This document shows positions 54,101 to 64,000 of a stretch of 64,000 nt of DNA, in pieces. The position numbers were made by a program, and so were the translations under genes. The DNA is taken from NCBI GenBank assembly GCA_963693285.1, contig OY848918.1, positions 9,613,156 through 9,677,155 of the forward strand, read 5' to 3'. The notes below the pieces were generated by a model. It saw nothing but the letters and a program-made list of their open reading frames with translations. It did not search any database and had not been told where the DNA came from. Positions within the stretch are counted from its first letter, which is position 1. Every line of letters begins with the position of its first letter. The stretch comes from Xestospongia muta. Taxonomy: Eukaryota; Porifera; Demospongiae; Haplosclerida; Petrosiidae.

Positions 54101-54896
54101 AAATATTCCACTATTGATCTCCTCTGCATTCCATGTCATATTAATAGTACGAGATATTGTATTGTTATTATTGTAAATGGTATGACTTTCATTAATACAA
54201 CTGTATCCAATAGTTGATAATGAACAATCAAATTCAATACTCTGACTATTATATACATAATACCACCTGAAGTGTCTTTTAATTCCACTTAGAATACATT
54301 GAACTGTGTATTGTTGTGGTACAACTGTCATATCAGAAGGAAGTTCAACAACACTGTGTGATATGATCTCTACATGTTCTATAGTAGATCATTAACAAAT
54401 GACAGTGTGTTCTAGTACAATGAAATATAACTTACTAAATATATTAACAGTAATGATGTTGGTAGTGTGACCAGAACAACTAGTGGGTAGACAACACTTG
54501 TAGAAATTATTTGGAACAACTTCATTAAATGTTATACCACCATTAGGTCTGTATAGACTGATACTAGCTGGACTAGTAGTTTTGTCACAATGGAGAGGAT
54601 TAGTATTACAACTAAGAGTGTTTCCATTAGGATCAACCCACTCTCCTCCAGACAAAGTAGTATTAGGTAATGCACACTTCAGAGGAGAATAGTTAGCATG
54701 GTCTTTTGTAATGTAAATATGATTGATGTATGAGCCATTAGTATAACAATCTCCATTGAACATCAGATAAATACCTAGAACATTGTCAATAAATGATGCA
54801 CTACACATTAGGTCATTTACCTGAGTTTGGTGGACAGTTACTAATAACTTCATTGACACATAACAAGAACATAGTCAGCAGTAGTAATTCTGACAT
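51156..54896 (-). CDS. S3: short-tail Ig/FN3 receptor with truncated tyrosine tail
   Basis: Exons: signal 54821-54896, Ig1 54436-54774, Ig2 beta type 54010-54378, FN3 53688-53963, Ig3 about 53358-53630, FN3s 52830-53093, about 52467-52782, about 52138-52422 and about 51718-52092, TM about 51590-51690 (GVLVGILLSVVIACS), cassettes (about 51470-51525 and 51312-51362) and tail. Roughly 900-950 aa. The tail has EPYSLHQ and IIYDKC, then TAA at 51156-51158 where relatives read Gln, so the distal SVYESI motif is lost; this is the last exon. The Ig3 acceptor is changed (ctg for cag), but the 60-bp intron before it is open in frame, so retention would keep the reading frame. The 5' half resembles RPTP-B, the 3' half S2. 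Confidence 0.72.
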
Positions 54897-54973
54897 TGTC
54901 TTATAATTGAAGCTCATTGATCAGGCACTAACCAAACACTAACCAACTAACCAAACACTATTTGTTATAACAA

Positions 54974-55047
54974 GGAAACACGCCCCTCTAACTTTGAATG
55001 TATAAACAATCTAAGTTATGATAGTTATTATATATAAATAGTTTATT
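54974..55047 (-). promoter_or_regulatory. Shared upstream block with TATA-like stretch (S3)
   Basis: ggaaacacgcccctctaac, then tttgaatgtataaacaatct and tatatataaatagttta, 78-150 bp upstream of the S3 start. Same order and spacing as upstream of RPTP-A. Just beyond it is an extra segment (about 55048-55085) absent from the RPTP-A flank. Confidence 0.5.
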
Positions 55048-55572
55048 AACCTCGCTGTGCGTGGGCGTTTAGCAACAGTGTTAACAGTATTTCTATAAAC
55101 AACAAAACTGCTGTATAACTACTTTAAATGTGATAGGTGACAGATTTTGTTAAATAATAGAAATGATCATGAACTCTATCAAAGTATCCAATTGTATTTC
55201 AGAAAAAGCTTGTAAACAAAACTTGACAAGATTCATTCCTAAATCAGAGAAATATAGTTTTAAGTTGTATTATTATCAACAGCATTTTTCTCAGGAACAG
55301 AATAAAAGTGACTAATGCAGTGTAGAATTGATCCAATATTCTATTTTCTGATGATTGTCACTGATGCTGTGTCCATGACCAGGATCAGTGTACGGTCATG
55401 GACAGTCAATAATATCAAGATAAACATTCTAGATTGAATCAACAACAAAACTGTTCATACTACAACAGATATAATAGATAATACATCAAATTATACATTT
55501 ATTATTAGTCAACTAAACACATTTAAGTCACTAAATTAGCCCAATTGAAAATACAACAAATATTTTTAATTG

Positions 55573-56660
55573 TTACTCTTCTAATTTGCGGAAAGCTTCT
55601 TGCATATCTTCATTGAGTTTAGCATATTCTGACTTTATCTTAGGTTCTCCATCACTATAAGGATCCTGTGTGTGTGTGTGTGTGTTTGAGAGAGAGAGAG
55701 AGAGAGAGAATATAGAATGGACAATAACAATCATATGGAGTGTATGAATTTTGCAGTAGGAAATCATCTTCGATCAACTTGGCCACCTCAAGTGTGATCT
55801 TATCAGATTCAGCAAGTGATCCCTTGAGCAAGAAAGATCATGACACAATGTACAATGTTGCTAAGCTCATTAATTAGAGCTCAATGAATATATAATAAGC
55901 CTTTGGCTCTCTTACCTTTCCTACCAGCTGTACAATCTCAGACAAGTCCTCTTCCTCTTGTAAGATCTCCTTAACCTGTATAATAATCACATGACAGTCA
56001 CATGATCGTGTACAAATTGTACCGTTGTTCTCAGTTGAACAAATTATGAATAGTTCTTGTCATAGAAGTCATCCAATACTCTCATATATTTAATAAACAT
56101 ACTAAACCCTCTATCAATAAGACACCAAATAATAAAAAAGTGGGTGTGTCCTTTAATAGGGGCTAATTAATAATACTAAGACATCTACAGGAGACACCTG
56201 CTGGTATTATTAACAGTAATATCACAAAGTCTCAACAAAGTAGAGAATTAACCCCTAAAACTAAAAACATTCTGTATTCTACTAATAAAAGGGAATAATG
56301 CAGTACTTAGTTTGTTTATCTGTATAGATGGAAGCTTCTCTAGCTGCTACAGGCATATTGGATGTGTTAGCAACAAGAGCTGTTCATTTCATAATGGACT
56401 CCTCAACACCTTTGATCTCAACTTTAAGCTAAATAATGTACACAATTAAGTACATAGATGTATAGATATATAAATGGATGTATAGATAAGTAAATGGATA
56501 CATAGATAAGTAGATGGATGCATAATTAAGTAAATGGACACACGAAGGCATATATAGATAAAATGGACTAATGTCAAATAAATGGATGATCTTTACCTTG
56601 GGGAAATCTCAAAGTACTTCAGACATTTCGTTACTTCTCTCTCCACATCCCACATATACA
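55573..56660 (-). pseudogene. ATP6V1A: V-ATPase subunit A, deleted duplicate
   Basis: Last exon 55573-55665 (LNEDMQEAFRKLEE, keeping the Arg that reads Cys in the 13.8-kb copy). A short GT/GA tract is then fused into the exon with the QNSYTPYD region; next come the ILQEEEDLSEIVQLVGK exon in its full form (about 55915-55975) and part of the next exon. A deletion follows at about 56090, then the [13 protein letters not shown] exon (about 56325-56430; TGA for Arg after ESIMK) and the start of the Walker-A exon, cut at about 56655 by a receptor signal exon. Confidence 0.8.
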
Positions 56661-56680
56661 CTACACAATTACCTCACTTA

Positions 56681-56757
56681 CCTGAGTATGGTGGACACTT
56701 ACCCTAATACCCTCACTGAAACATAATAAAAAGATAGCCAGTAGTACAACTGACAAT
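56681..56757 (-). pseudogene. Orphan receptor signal-peptide exon, start lost
   Basis: Reads like the family signal exon with a good donor (acctgagtatgg on the plus strand), but the initiating ATG is ATT. It abuts the V-ATPase fragment at about 56660. Confidence 0.65.
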
Positions 56758-57346
56758 GTCTTATTAATATTATTGGAGCCTTTTATATAATCTTCAACAT
56801 ATATCCAACATTGTACATATATTAGTTATAGGATGGTTACTGTACTAAACAAGGAAATGGAGAAATATCAATTACTTCATTGGGTTATTGTAAACATGGT
56901 TAGTACTAGTTATTATATTCATTTACAACAGTAAACCAAACTAACAATAAACACTACATTAAATATATGTGTTGTCCATGCTACAACTAAATGTTGAAAA
57001 TTGGAAGACTGTAAATTAGACACAAACTAAAGAGTTTCATGTTGTGTTGTTGTCTTAACTTAATTTACTGTCAGTTAATTACATGTATACGTACATTACA
57101 TGTATATATATATCTACTATATCTACTAATAGATGTTGGATTATGCCAGTTCATCTAAAGTTTTGTCATAATAGTTTTGTAAGTTGTTTTTTTGTCCAAC
57201 TAGTGGAAATAAATTATAGTGCCAGTATATATCAGTACATAAAACATGAAATAACAAATATTTCTTAAATACAACAACAAGAATAGCAATAACTTGAAAA
57301 TAATTACAATTATTGACAACATAGTCAGTTAGTATGTATTATGAAT
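56758..57346. other. Non-coding spacer, first copy of a tandem duplication
   Basis: Sequence from about 56910 to 57340 recurs at about 57860-58265. No gene seen. Confidence 0.55.
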
Positions 57347-57850
57347 TCATGTTGACTCATAGACACTGGTACCAGCAATATCTGTTGTTGACAGTTGACA
57401 CTCATCATATATCTCTTTACTCTCATCAGTTGGTTTAGACTGATGAAGACTGTATGGCTCACAGACTGTCATTTCAATATCTTCATCAGGTCTATAGATA
57501 GACAGTGTATGAGTTAACATGAGGTGACAGAAATACAAAAACTTACCCACTCTCTTTTTGATGTTCACTTTTAGAGGTAACAGTTTCTGTCCTATTGAGT
57601 CTGTATAAAATTAAAGTAAATTTAAACACATGAATAATAAAGATTTACTATACCATCTATTATGTATAAACTATATGACATTAGCAATAGAACAAGTTAT
57701 TACTAAAGATAACAACATGACAACTTACCCACTGTCTTCCTGATGTTGATTTTTAGAAGAAATGACAACTAGTCTGTTTCAAATATGATACATCTTTATA
57801 TATGTAAACTTTTCTTACCGTCTGTTGTGTATAAATTGTATTACATTAAT
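57347..57850 (-). pseudogene. Duplicated short-tail 3' end (tail and cassette exons only)
   Basis: Tail exon (RPDEDIEMTVCEPYSLHQ ... EIYDECQL ... SVYEST, stop 57347-57349), cassette exons near 57552-57600 and 57730-57775, and the end of a TM exon near 57820-57845. Upstream the sequence jumps into the spacer of the next copy, so no ectodomain belongs to this tail. The tail frame is clean. Confidence 0.75.
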
Positions 57851-58265
57851 AACATTAACATTCATTTATAACAGTAAACCAAACTAACAATAAACACTAC
57901 ATTAAACATATGTGTTGTCCATGCTACAACTAAATGTTGAAAATTGGAAGACAATAAATTAAACACAAACTAAAGAGTTGCATGTTGTGTTGTTGTCTTA
58001 ACTTAATTTACTGTCAGTTAATTACATGTACATGTACATTACATGTATATATATCTACTTATAGATAATGGATTATGCCAATTCATCTAAAGTTTTGTAA
58101 TAATAGTTTTTGTAAGTTTTTTCTTTTGTCCAACTGGTGGAAATAAATTATAGTACCAGTATATTTAAAACATGAAATAACAAATATTTCTTAAATACAA
58201 CAATAAGTGTAGCAATAACATGGAAACAATCACAATTATTGACAATGTTAATATGTATTATGAAT

Positions 58266-60770
58266 TCATATTGACTCATAGACACTGGTATCAGCAATAT
58301 CTGTTGTTGACAGTTGACACTCATCATATATCAATTTACTCTCATCAGTTGGTTTAGACTGATGAAGACTGTATGGCTCATAGACTTGCATTTCAATATC
58401 TTCATCAGGTCTATAGATAGACAGTGTATGAGTTAACACAAAGTTACAGAAATATGACAACTTACCCACTCTCTTTTTGATGTTTACTTTTAGAGGTAAC
58501 AGTTTCTGTCTTATTGAGTCTGTATAAAATTAAAGTAAATTTAACCTTATGAATATTGACATACATCTGTTATGTATAAATTGTAAGATACATAATTAAC
58601 AACTTATATAACAATATAACAACATATCCATTGTTTGTTTGATGTTGATCTTTAGAAGAAATGACAACTAATCTGTATCAAATATAATATATCTTTATAC
58701 ATGTAGCCTTTTCTTACTGTCTGTTGTGTATAAATTGTATTACAATAGCAATAGAACAAGCTATCACTACAGATAATAATATAACAACAAGTACACCCAG
58801 TCCAGTAATAGAACTAGTACAAGATATTAATATAAACATCAAATATTAGAGACAGTACCTTTTATTACTATCAGTACACAATGTAGGATCTGTCATTGAT
58901 GGATCAACTAATGTTTGATTATCAATAACTGTCGATACTCCATAACCATTAACAGTGTAACCACATTCACCAAACAGATAACAGGTGTTACCTATCAGAT
59001 CACTTATATTAACATTTGTACTACTTGTATTAATTTTAATCATTGGATTAAACTCATCACTACGAGAACAACAACCATCAGACTGATAAGTAGTGTACCC
59101 TATCTCATATGTAATAATGAGATAGTCTACAGGAATATAACTAGGTACACTCCATGAGATAACAGCCCATGTAGTAGACATTAAACTGATTAATGTACCA
59201 ACTGGACCAGGAACTGAGTAGAAAGTGTAATTATTACCAATTATAACTGATAATGTACTGACTAGTTCCAATCTGTACTTCAACAGGATCACTGAAGGGA
59301 CCTCTTCCAATAGAGTTCACACCAGCTACACTCATGTTATATACATTACCAAATACTAGATCATTCACAATGATATATCTCTCAGTACTGGTGAGGTTGT
59401 ATGTGATACTATTGTTACTAATGATCACAATATACTCAATGATTCTACCATTATGTAGATGACAATCAATTTCTTTCCATATGATTTTGCTTGCTATCAA
59501 ATTTACTGAAATAGCCATAATTGACTTTGGCGATCCAAATGGAACTAGAAGAATTTATTTAATAAATAATATTACTAAATATTTTTTACCTGAAGTTGGT
59601 TTTGTTTCATCAAATATCATCACTGGACTAGACTCTCCTAATACATTACCAGCTCTCACTGTGATGATATAGTTCATACCACTGAGCAATTCACTTAATG
59701 TATAACTAAATGTTGTAATGAATTGAATTTAACTCAGAGCAAAATGGACTAGATGTTGTAGTATGTTATATAGTTCCCATCTTCACTTTGGGACTAGTCC
59801 AGTTCACTGTAATAGTAGTAGTTGAGACATCAGTCACTGAGAGACTAGTTGCTGGTAAAGGAACTAGACGATGAAATAAAGTCAGTCTATCTTTATTCAA
59901 ATATGAACTCACCATTAAACCTTAACAATGTTTGTGTACTATTAATTGAAGGAAGATCTTTATATGAGTACACACTGATGTTATATGTACTCAATGTTAG
60001 TCCATTGATTATAACTTCATGTTCTGTAGTAGATAATATCTTGTTGGTACCTACTCCAGTAGTAGAGTTAATGACAATGATATATCCATTAGTCTGTGAT
60101 GACACAGTCCAGTTGACTTTAATACTAGTCTCATTTAAGATATATGACATCACATTAGACGGAGGATGACAAGGTCCTACAAAATGAAATGTATCCATCA
60201 GCATAAGCAGTAACTAATAAAACAACTATGTTTTGTTTATTTATATTAGTTAAGATATCAGAACCAAGTTATGGAAAACCTACAACCAGTTTATAAATGA
60301 ATATAATGACACACACACACACATATACATGATATCAGATAAATAGCTATATACCTTGTAATATCACAGTGTCACTGTACTTCACTCCTTTATACGTCGC
60401 TATACAGGTAACATTAACTGACACTCCAAGTGGATCAGGATATACCAGTAGTGTGTTGTTGTATATGAGGAGATCAGAATCAATTAATGTATACATTGAG
60501 TTGTACTTTATTATTCCATTCACTAACCAATAAACATCAGTAGTAACATTGACAATAGTTGTGATACAATCAATATGATATTGAGTGTTTTGAAGTTTAA
60601 TAATTGATGAAATAAATGTCCACTTTGCAGATAAAATAACTAAATTGTAAACACAAATAAAACTAAATTTTATAATAAAAATACCTGAAAATAATGTCTG
60701 TACACTAATTGTATTACTAGCAGGTCCCAATATATCTTGATATGCTCTGATTGTGATGTTAATTCATTAA
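58266..60770 (-). pseudogene. S4: short-tail receptor, 5' truncated
   Basis: Tail exon with YEPYSLHQ, IYDECQL and SVYESI (stop 58266-58268), cassettes, TM (about 58720-58820), FN3 exons (58857-59215, about 59262-59540, a shortened one near 59590-59865, 59914-60177), Ig3 (60357-60625) and 3' part of the first FN3 (60687-60760). At about 60765 the sequence switches to V-ATPase DNA, so signal peptide, Ig1 and Ig2 are missing. The third FN3 exon has an internal deletion near 59725-59755. The Ig3 acceptor change seen in S3 is also present. Confidence 0.82.
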
Positions 60771-60829
60771 TTAGAGCTCAATGAATATATAATAAGCCTT
60801 TGGCTCTCTTACCTTTCCCACCAGCTAAT
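60765..60829 (-). pseudogene. Small V-ATPase A fragment at a junction
   Basis: About 65 bp (attcattaattagagctcaa to the ccaccagct edge) match 14398-14460 and 55868-55925, an intron and exon edge of the V-ATPase A gene. It links S4 to the multi-TM fragment. Confidence 0.75.
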
Positions 60830-61345
60830 GAGGACAACAACTATTGCCAGGAGATAGAGAGGAAATAGTAAACTGAGACCAGCTTTCCATAATTCTGTCA
60901 TTCCTTTGTAAAAACATAAAGGAAATCCAAGTCCAAGATTTAAAACTGAAAGAAAAACAACTATAACATCTCTGACCACTCCCATTTTCCCATTGTAAAC
61001 ACTCAACATATCTAGTATCCCCACATTAGCAGCCTGAACATAGAATATAATTCCATTGAATGTACCAGTTGTTAATGTAAGTCTGAGAGCATATAACAGG
61101 TAAATAAGAAGGGGACCAGCAACTAGATAAATACCTATTGTTGCTATCCAAGCATTGCTACAATGCTGACACTCTGTAGACCCAAATACCACACTTAATC
61201 CCTCACTACATCTACCACATAATGTTCCTTCACGTTGATATAAACACAATGGTGGATGATAGTCAGTGATACCATCTGACAAAAAGACTTTTCCACCAGC
61301 TAATGAGATTGTTGGTTGGACCTGATGATGCCTTGATGTAATCAT
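60830..61345 (-). pseudogene. Fragment of a Cys-rich multi-TM protein, fused at its 3' end
   Basis: A frame from 61345 down to 60809 encodes LCLYQREGTLCGRCSEGLSV, then CQHCSNAW, then several hydrophobic helices (ATIGIYLVAGPLLIYLLYAL; GIIFYVQAANVGILDM; LNLGLGFPLCFYKGMTELWK). The GxC-EGLS-CxxCSN block followed by GIIFY and CFY-GM helices matches a large family of sponge and cnidarian membrane proteins with unknown function, as I recall it. The last residues (SWWER and stop) come from the V-ATPase fragment. No 5' exons are seen, so this is a translocated piece. Confidence 0.6.
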
Positions 61346-62089
61346 TCATTGAAAAGTGCTAAAAAATTTCATGAAAATGTTGAAATCATCAGTGAATCTT
61401 GTAGAAGGAATTAAGTGACTACTTTTACTTAGAAAATAAAGATAGATGTATATACACACTAATATTCTCCATGTTGTAAGTTTTAAAATAAATGAAAGTG
61501 AAGCATTTATGACCTGTTTGCAAAAGGGGACCACTTCTTTCAAAATATTTGTACCTGATTTGTAAAAAATCACTGTTCAAATATCTCAAACATCTCAGTT
61601 TTGTATACATACAGTTACTATATATGCATAACTATTCTATATGTATGCAAAACTGTTTTTGATATGTTTTAACAGTGGTTTTGTTAACAAATCAGGTCAC
61701 AAATATTTTGACAGAAGGTGTCCCTTTTTGGAAATAACATCATATATTATTAGCTATGTAGACTGTTCTTATTTAAGCTGGCATGTGTTTCTCTAAAGCC
61801 TTGATCAAATGATGTATTGAGGATATAATGTGTTGATAAACACTTTTGAGCTTGAGTCTTGTACAATGAAAACCTGGTAAAATACAATAGCTGCTCCATG
61901 ACATTCTAGATTGTTGTAATTACTATTGAATACTGTAGAACGTATGTATGTATTAATGACATAATCTGTGTTGTATTACAGAATAAACATGTCATCTACA
62001 AACTGCTCCTATTATCATGAAATGTTGATTCTGTAACTTGAACAGTAATTATCACTCTGTTGTGTATAGAGTATTGTTAGCCTTGCAAC
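61346..62089. other. Non-coding stretch, nothing recognised
   Basis: Short overlapping open frames at 61346-61610 (minus) have no domain or splice support. No similarity to other parts of the window noticed. Confidence 0.5.
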
Positions 62090-62600
62090 ATTAACATGAC
62101 AGTCACATCATCATGTACAAATTGTTGTTCTCAGTTGAACAAATTCTGAATAGTTCTTGTCATAGAAGTCGTCCAATACTCTCATATATTTGCTGTAACT
62201 TAGCAACCAGTTAATGGATGGAAAATGCTTTCTCTGAGCCAACTTCTTATCCAGTCCCCAAAACACCTAGAAACCAGATACACATCTATCAGTTATCAAG
62301 CACTTAAAGTTCATTTGTTATTATTACCTGTACAATGTTAAGTGTTTGTGCAGTTACAGGATCAGAGAAATCTCCTCCAGGAGGACTTACAGCTCCTACA
62401 ACAGTGACACTGCCTTCTCTGGATGGGTTAACAGTACATACAACATGACCAGCTCTCTCATAGAAAGAGGCTAGACGAGCACCTAAATATGCTGGGAAAC
62501 CATTCTTTGAGGTGGAAAGGGGAGACAAAAGCATGTAGCTGAGTTTCTTATTACTTGATGTCATTGTTTACCAGCTGGCATTTCACCTAGATGACCAGAT
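62090..62600 (-). pseudogene. ATP6V1A: V-ATPase subunit A fragment (two exons)
   Basis: Exon with [20 protein letters not shown] and [13 protein letters not shown] (about 62130-62269), keeping the Trp that is TGA in the 13.8-kb copy, and exon with [19 protein letters not shown] and [20 protein letters not shown] (62328-62510). The next exon is cut at about 62605 by receptor sequence. Arg to His in AGHVVC. Confidence 0.82.
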
Positions 62601-62624
62601 ATCTCACAAAGATATCTGACAGTA

Positions 62625-64000
62625 AATTAAGTCTCATTTAAATGATATGCCATTACATTAGATGGAGGACCACTGGGAACTAGAAAATAAGAAATTTGTC
62701 AATAGAGCAACAACTATTTTGTGTCCCAATCACAACTAATATCCAAAGCTACAGATACTAAATATTTAGAAAATCAACCATAAAAATTTATTCATACAAT
62801 CAGTGTTAATAATTATCCAGTATAGTATAAAATGTTCCAGACTAGGCATTGTACTAATGTATAGTCTGTTATCAATGTATAGACCACTATGAAGTTATCA
62901 AAGTAATGTCCTACATCTGTTAATTCTATAATCAGAATATGATATCATAAAATGTGAGATAGAGGGTAGTAGAAATGGACAAGGTGGCCTACAAATGATC
63001 ATATCTATTGACAAATTAAATAACTAGAACTTGTCAACAAACAAGTTAATTGTAGACATTAGGTGCTTACAACACTGCTTACAATGTTTATAACGGTGCA
63101 CAAATGAAACTTATTCACTCTTACCATGTAGTGATTATAAAGCTGGAGGCTTTATAATCACTACATTAGCTTATTGTTACTATATGTTTTATTTGCTGTT
63201 AGTGGAATGTACATTGTTTTCATCATACGAACTTATATTAAATGAGTATTGTAATATATATAATCTATGAAGTTGTTTGCAAATTATGTAAGCAGTCACC
63301 AATAAAACTAACTTTTAACTTTTTTTTTTATTTAAGATATAAGAGCAAAATTATGGAAATCTACAACCAGCTTGTAAATGTATATGACAGATTGTGATAT
63401 TAGATGAATAGCTACATTTCACATACCTTGTAACATCACAGTGTCACTGTAGTTTACTCCTTTATACATTGCTATACAGGTAACATTAACTGATACTCCC
63501 AGTGGATCAGGATATACTAGTAGTTTGTTGTTGTATATGAGGAGATCAGAATCAATTAATGTATACATTGAGTTGTACTTCATTACTCCATTCACTAACT
63601 AGTAAACATCAGTAGTAACATTGACAGTAGTTGTGACACAATTAATATGATATTGAGTATTTTGAAGTTCAATAATTGATGAGATGAATGTCAAATTTAC
63701 TGATAAAATAACTAACATACAAAGAGTAAAATAAAATAAAATTCTCTTACATAAATACCTGATAATGTTTGTACACTAATTGTATTATGAGCAGGTCCCA
63801 GTATATCTTGATATGCTCTGACTGTGATCTTATAAGTTGTTGTTGGCATTAGTCCCCTCAGTGTCATAACATTCTGACCACTTCCCTTCACTTGTTGTGT
63901 CACAGTGTGTGTGTCATTAGTGGCATTAACTACATATCCATCAGCATTAGATGGAACAGGTGTCCAACTGACAGTAATAGTGGTAGATGTCTTATTGACC
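62625..64000 (-). pseudogene. Partial Ig/FN3 receptor running off the window
   Basis: The first FN3 exon (63760 to beyond 64000), the Ig3 exon (63427-63692) and the start of the next FN3 exon (62632-62680) are present. The FN3 exon is cut by the V-ATPase fragment. Ig3 carries TAG for Trp at 63599-63601 (DVY then stop, where others read DVYWLVNG). Upstream exons lie outside the window. Confidence 0.8.
63128..63164. repeat. Perfect 16-bp hairpin
   Basis: gtagtgattataaagc, a 5-base loop, then its exact complement. It lies in a large intron-like spacer of the partial receptor. No U-run follows and the context is eukaryotic, so it is not called a terminator. Confidence 0.8.

Overview
The window is animal nuclear DNA, AT-rich, with very short introns (often 40-90 bp), GT-AG splicing and large families of receptor exons. 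The gene families point to a demosponge, possibly Amphimedon or a relative: receptor tyrosine phosphatases with Ig/FN3 ectodomains, P-element/THAP9-like transposons, and a Cys-rich multi-TM family that I recall as abundant in sponges and cnidarians. This is inference; no species marker is present.

Nearly everything is one minus-strand tandem cluster of cell-surface receptors sharing one ectodomain plan: signal peptide, Ig1, Ig2, FN3, Ig3, then four FN3 or FN3-like domains and a TM helix. Two cytoplasmic types alternate. Type R is a receptor tyrosine phosphatase (RPTP) with a complete D1 and a degenerate D2: RPTP-A 2291-8354, RPTP-B 26580-33038, RPTP-C 44244-50446. Type S has a short tail built from small cassette exons and ending in three tyrosine motifs: S1 19026-22034, S2 35970-39812, S3 51156-54896, S4 58266-60770. 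A block of about 17.4-17.9 kb (S, truncated receptor T, spacer with orphan TM exons, R) is present twice, at about 19-33 kb and 36-50.4 kb. By hand splicing, RPTP-A is open from start to stop (25 exons, 1,607 codons plus stop). RPTP-B appears open. S3 is open up to a shortened tail, if one intron is retained. RPTP-C, S1, S2, S4, T1, T2 and the remaining pieces carry stops, frameshifts or deletions. The cluster therefore looks like a birth-and-death array of paired receptors.

Other content: a frameshifted Crypton-like recombinase fragment (1.5-1.9 kb); a 4.7-kb P-element-like transposon with 35-bp inverted repeats and a 7-bp target duplication (8616-13362); a decayed copy of the V-ATPase catalytic subunit A gene (13758-17760) and four smaller fragments of it at receptor breakpoints (18.3, 55.6-56.7, 60.8 and 62.1-62.6 kb); a 182-bp MITE (26145-26326); a fragment of a multi-TM protein (60830-61345); and several hairpins, a minisatellite and a 144-bp GA tract.

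The working idea is that R and S proteins with near-identical ectodomains could bind the same kind of ligand, the S tails offering phosphotyrosine sites and the R proteins removing phosphate. That layout resembles paired activating/inhibitory receptors and allorecognition clusters of other animals. The function is inference; the architecture is read from the sequence.
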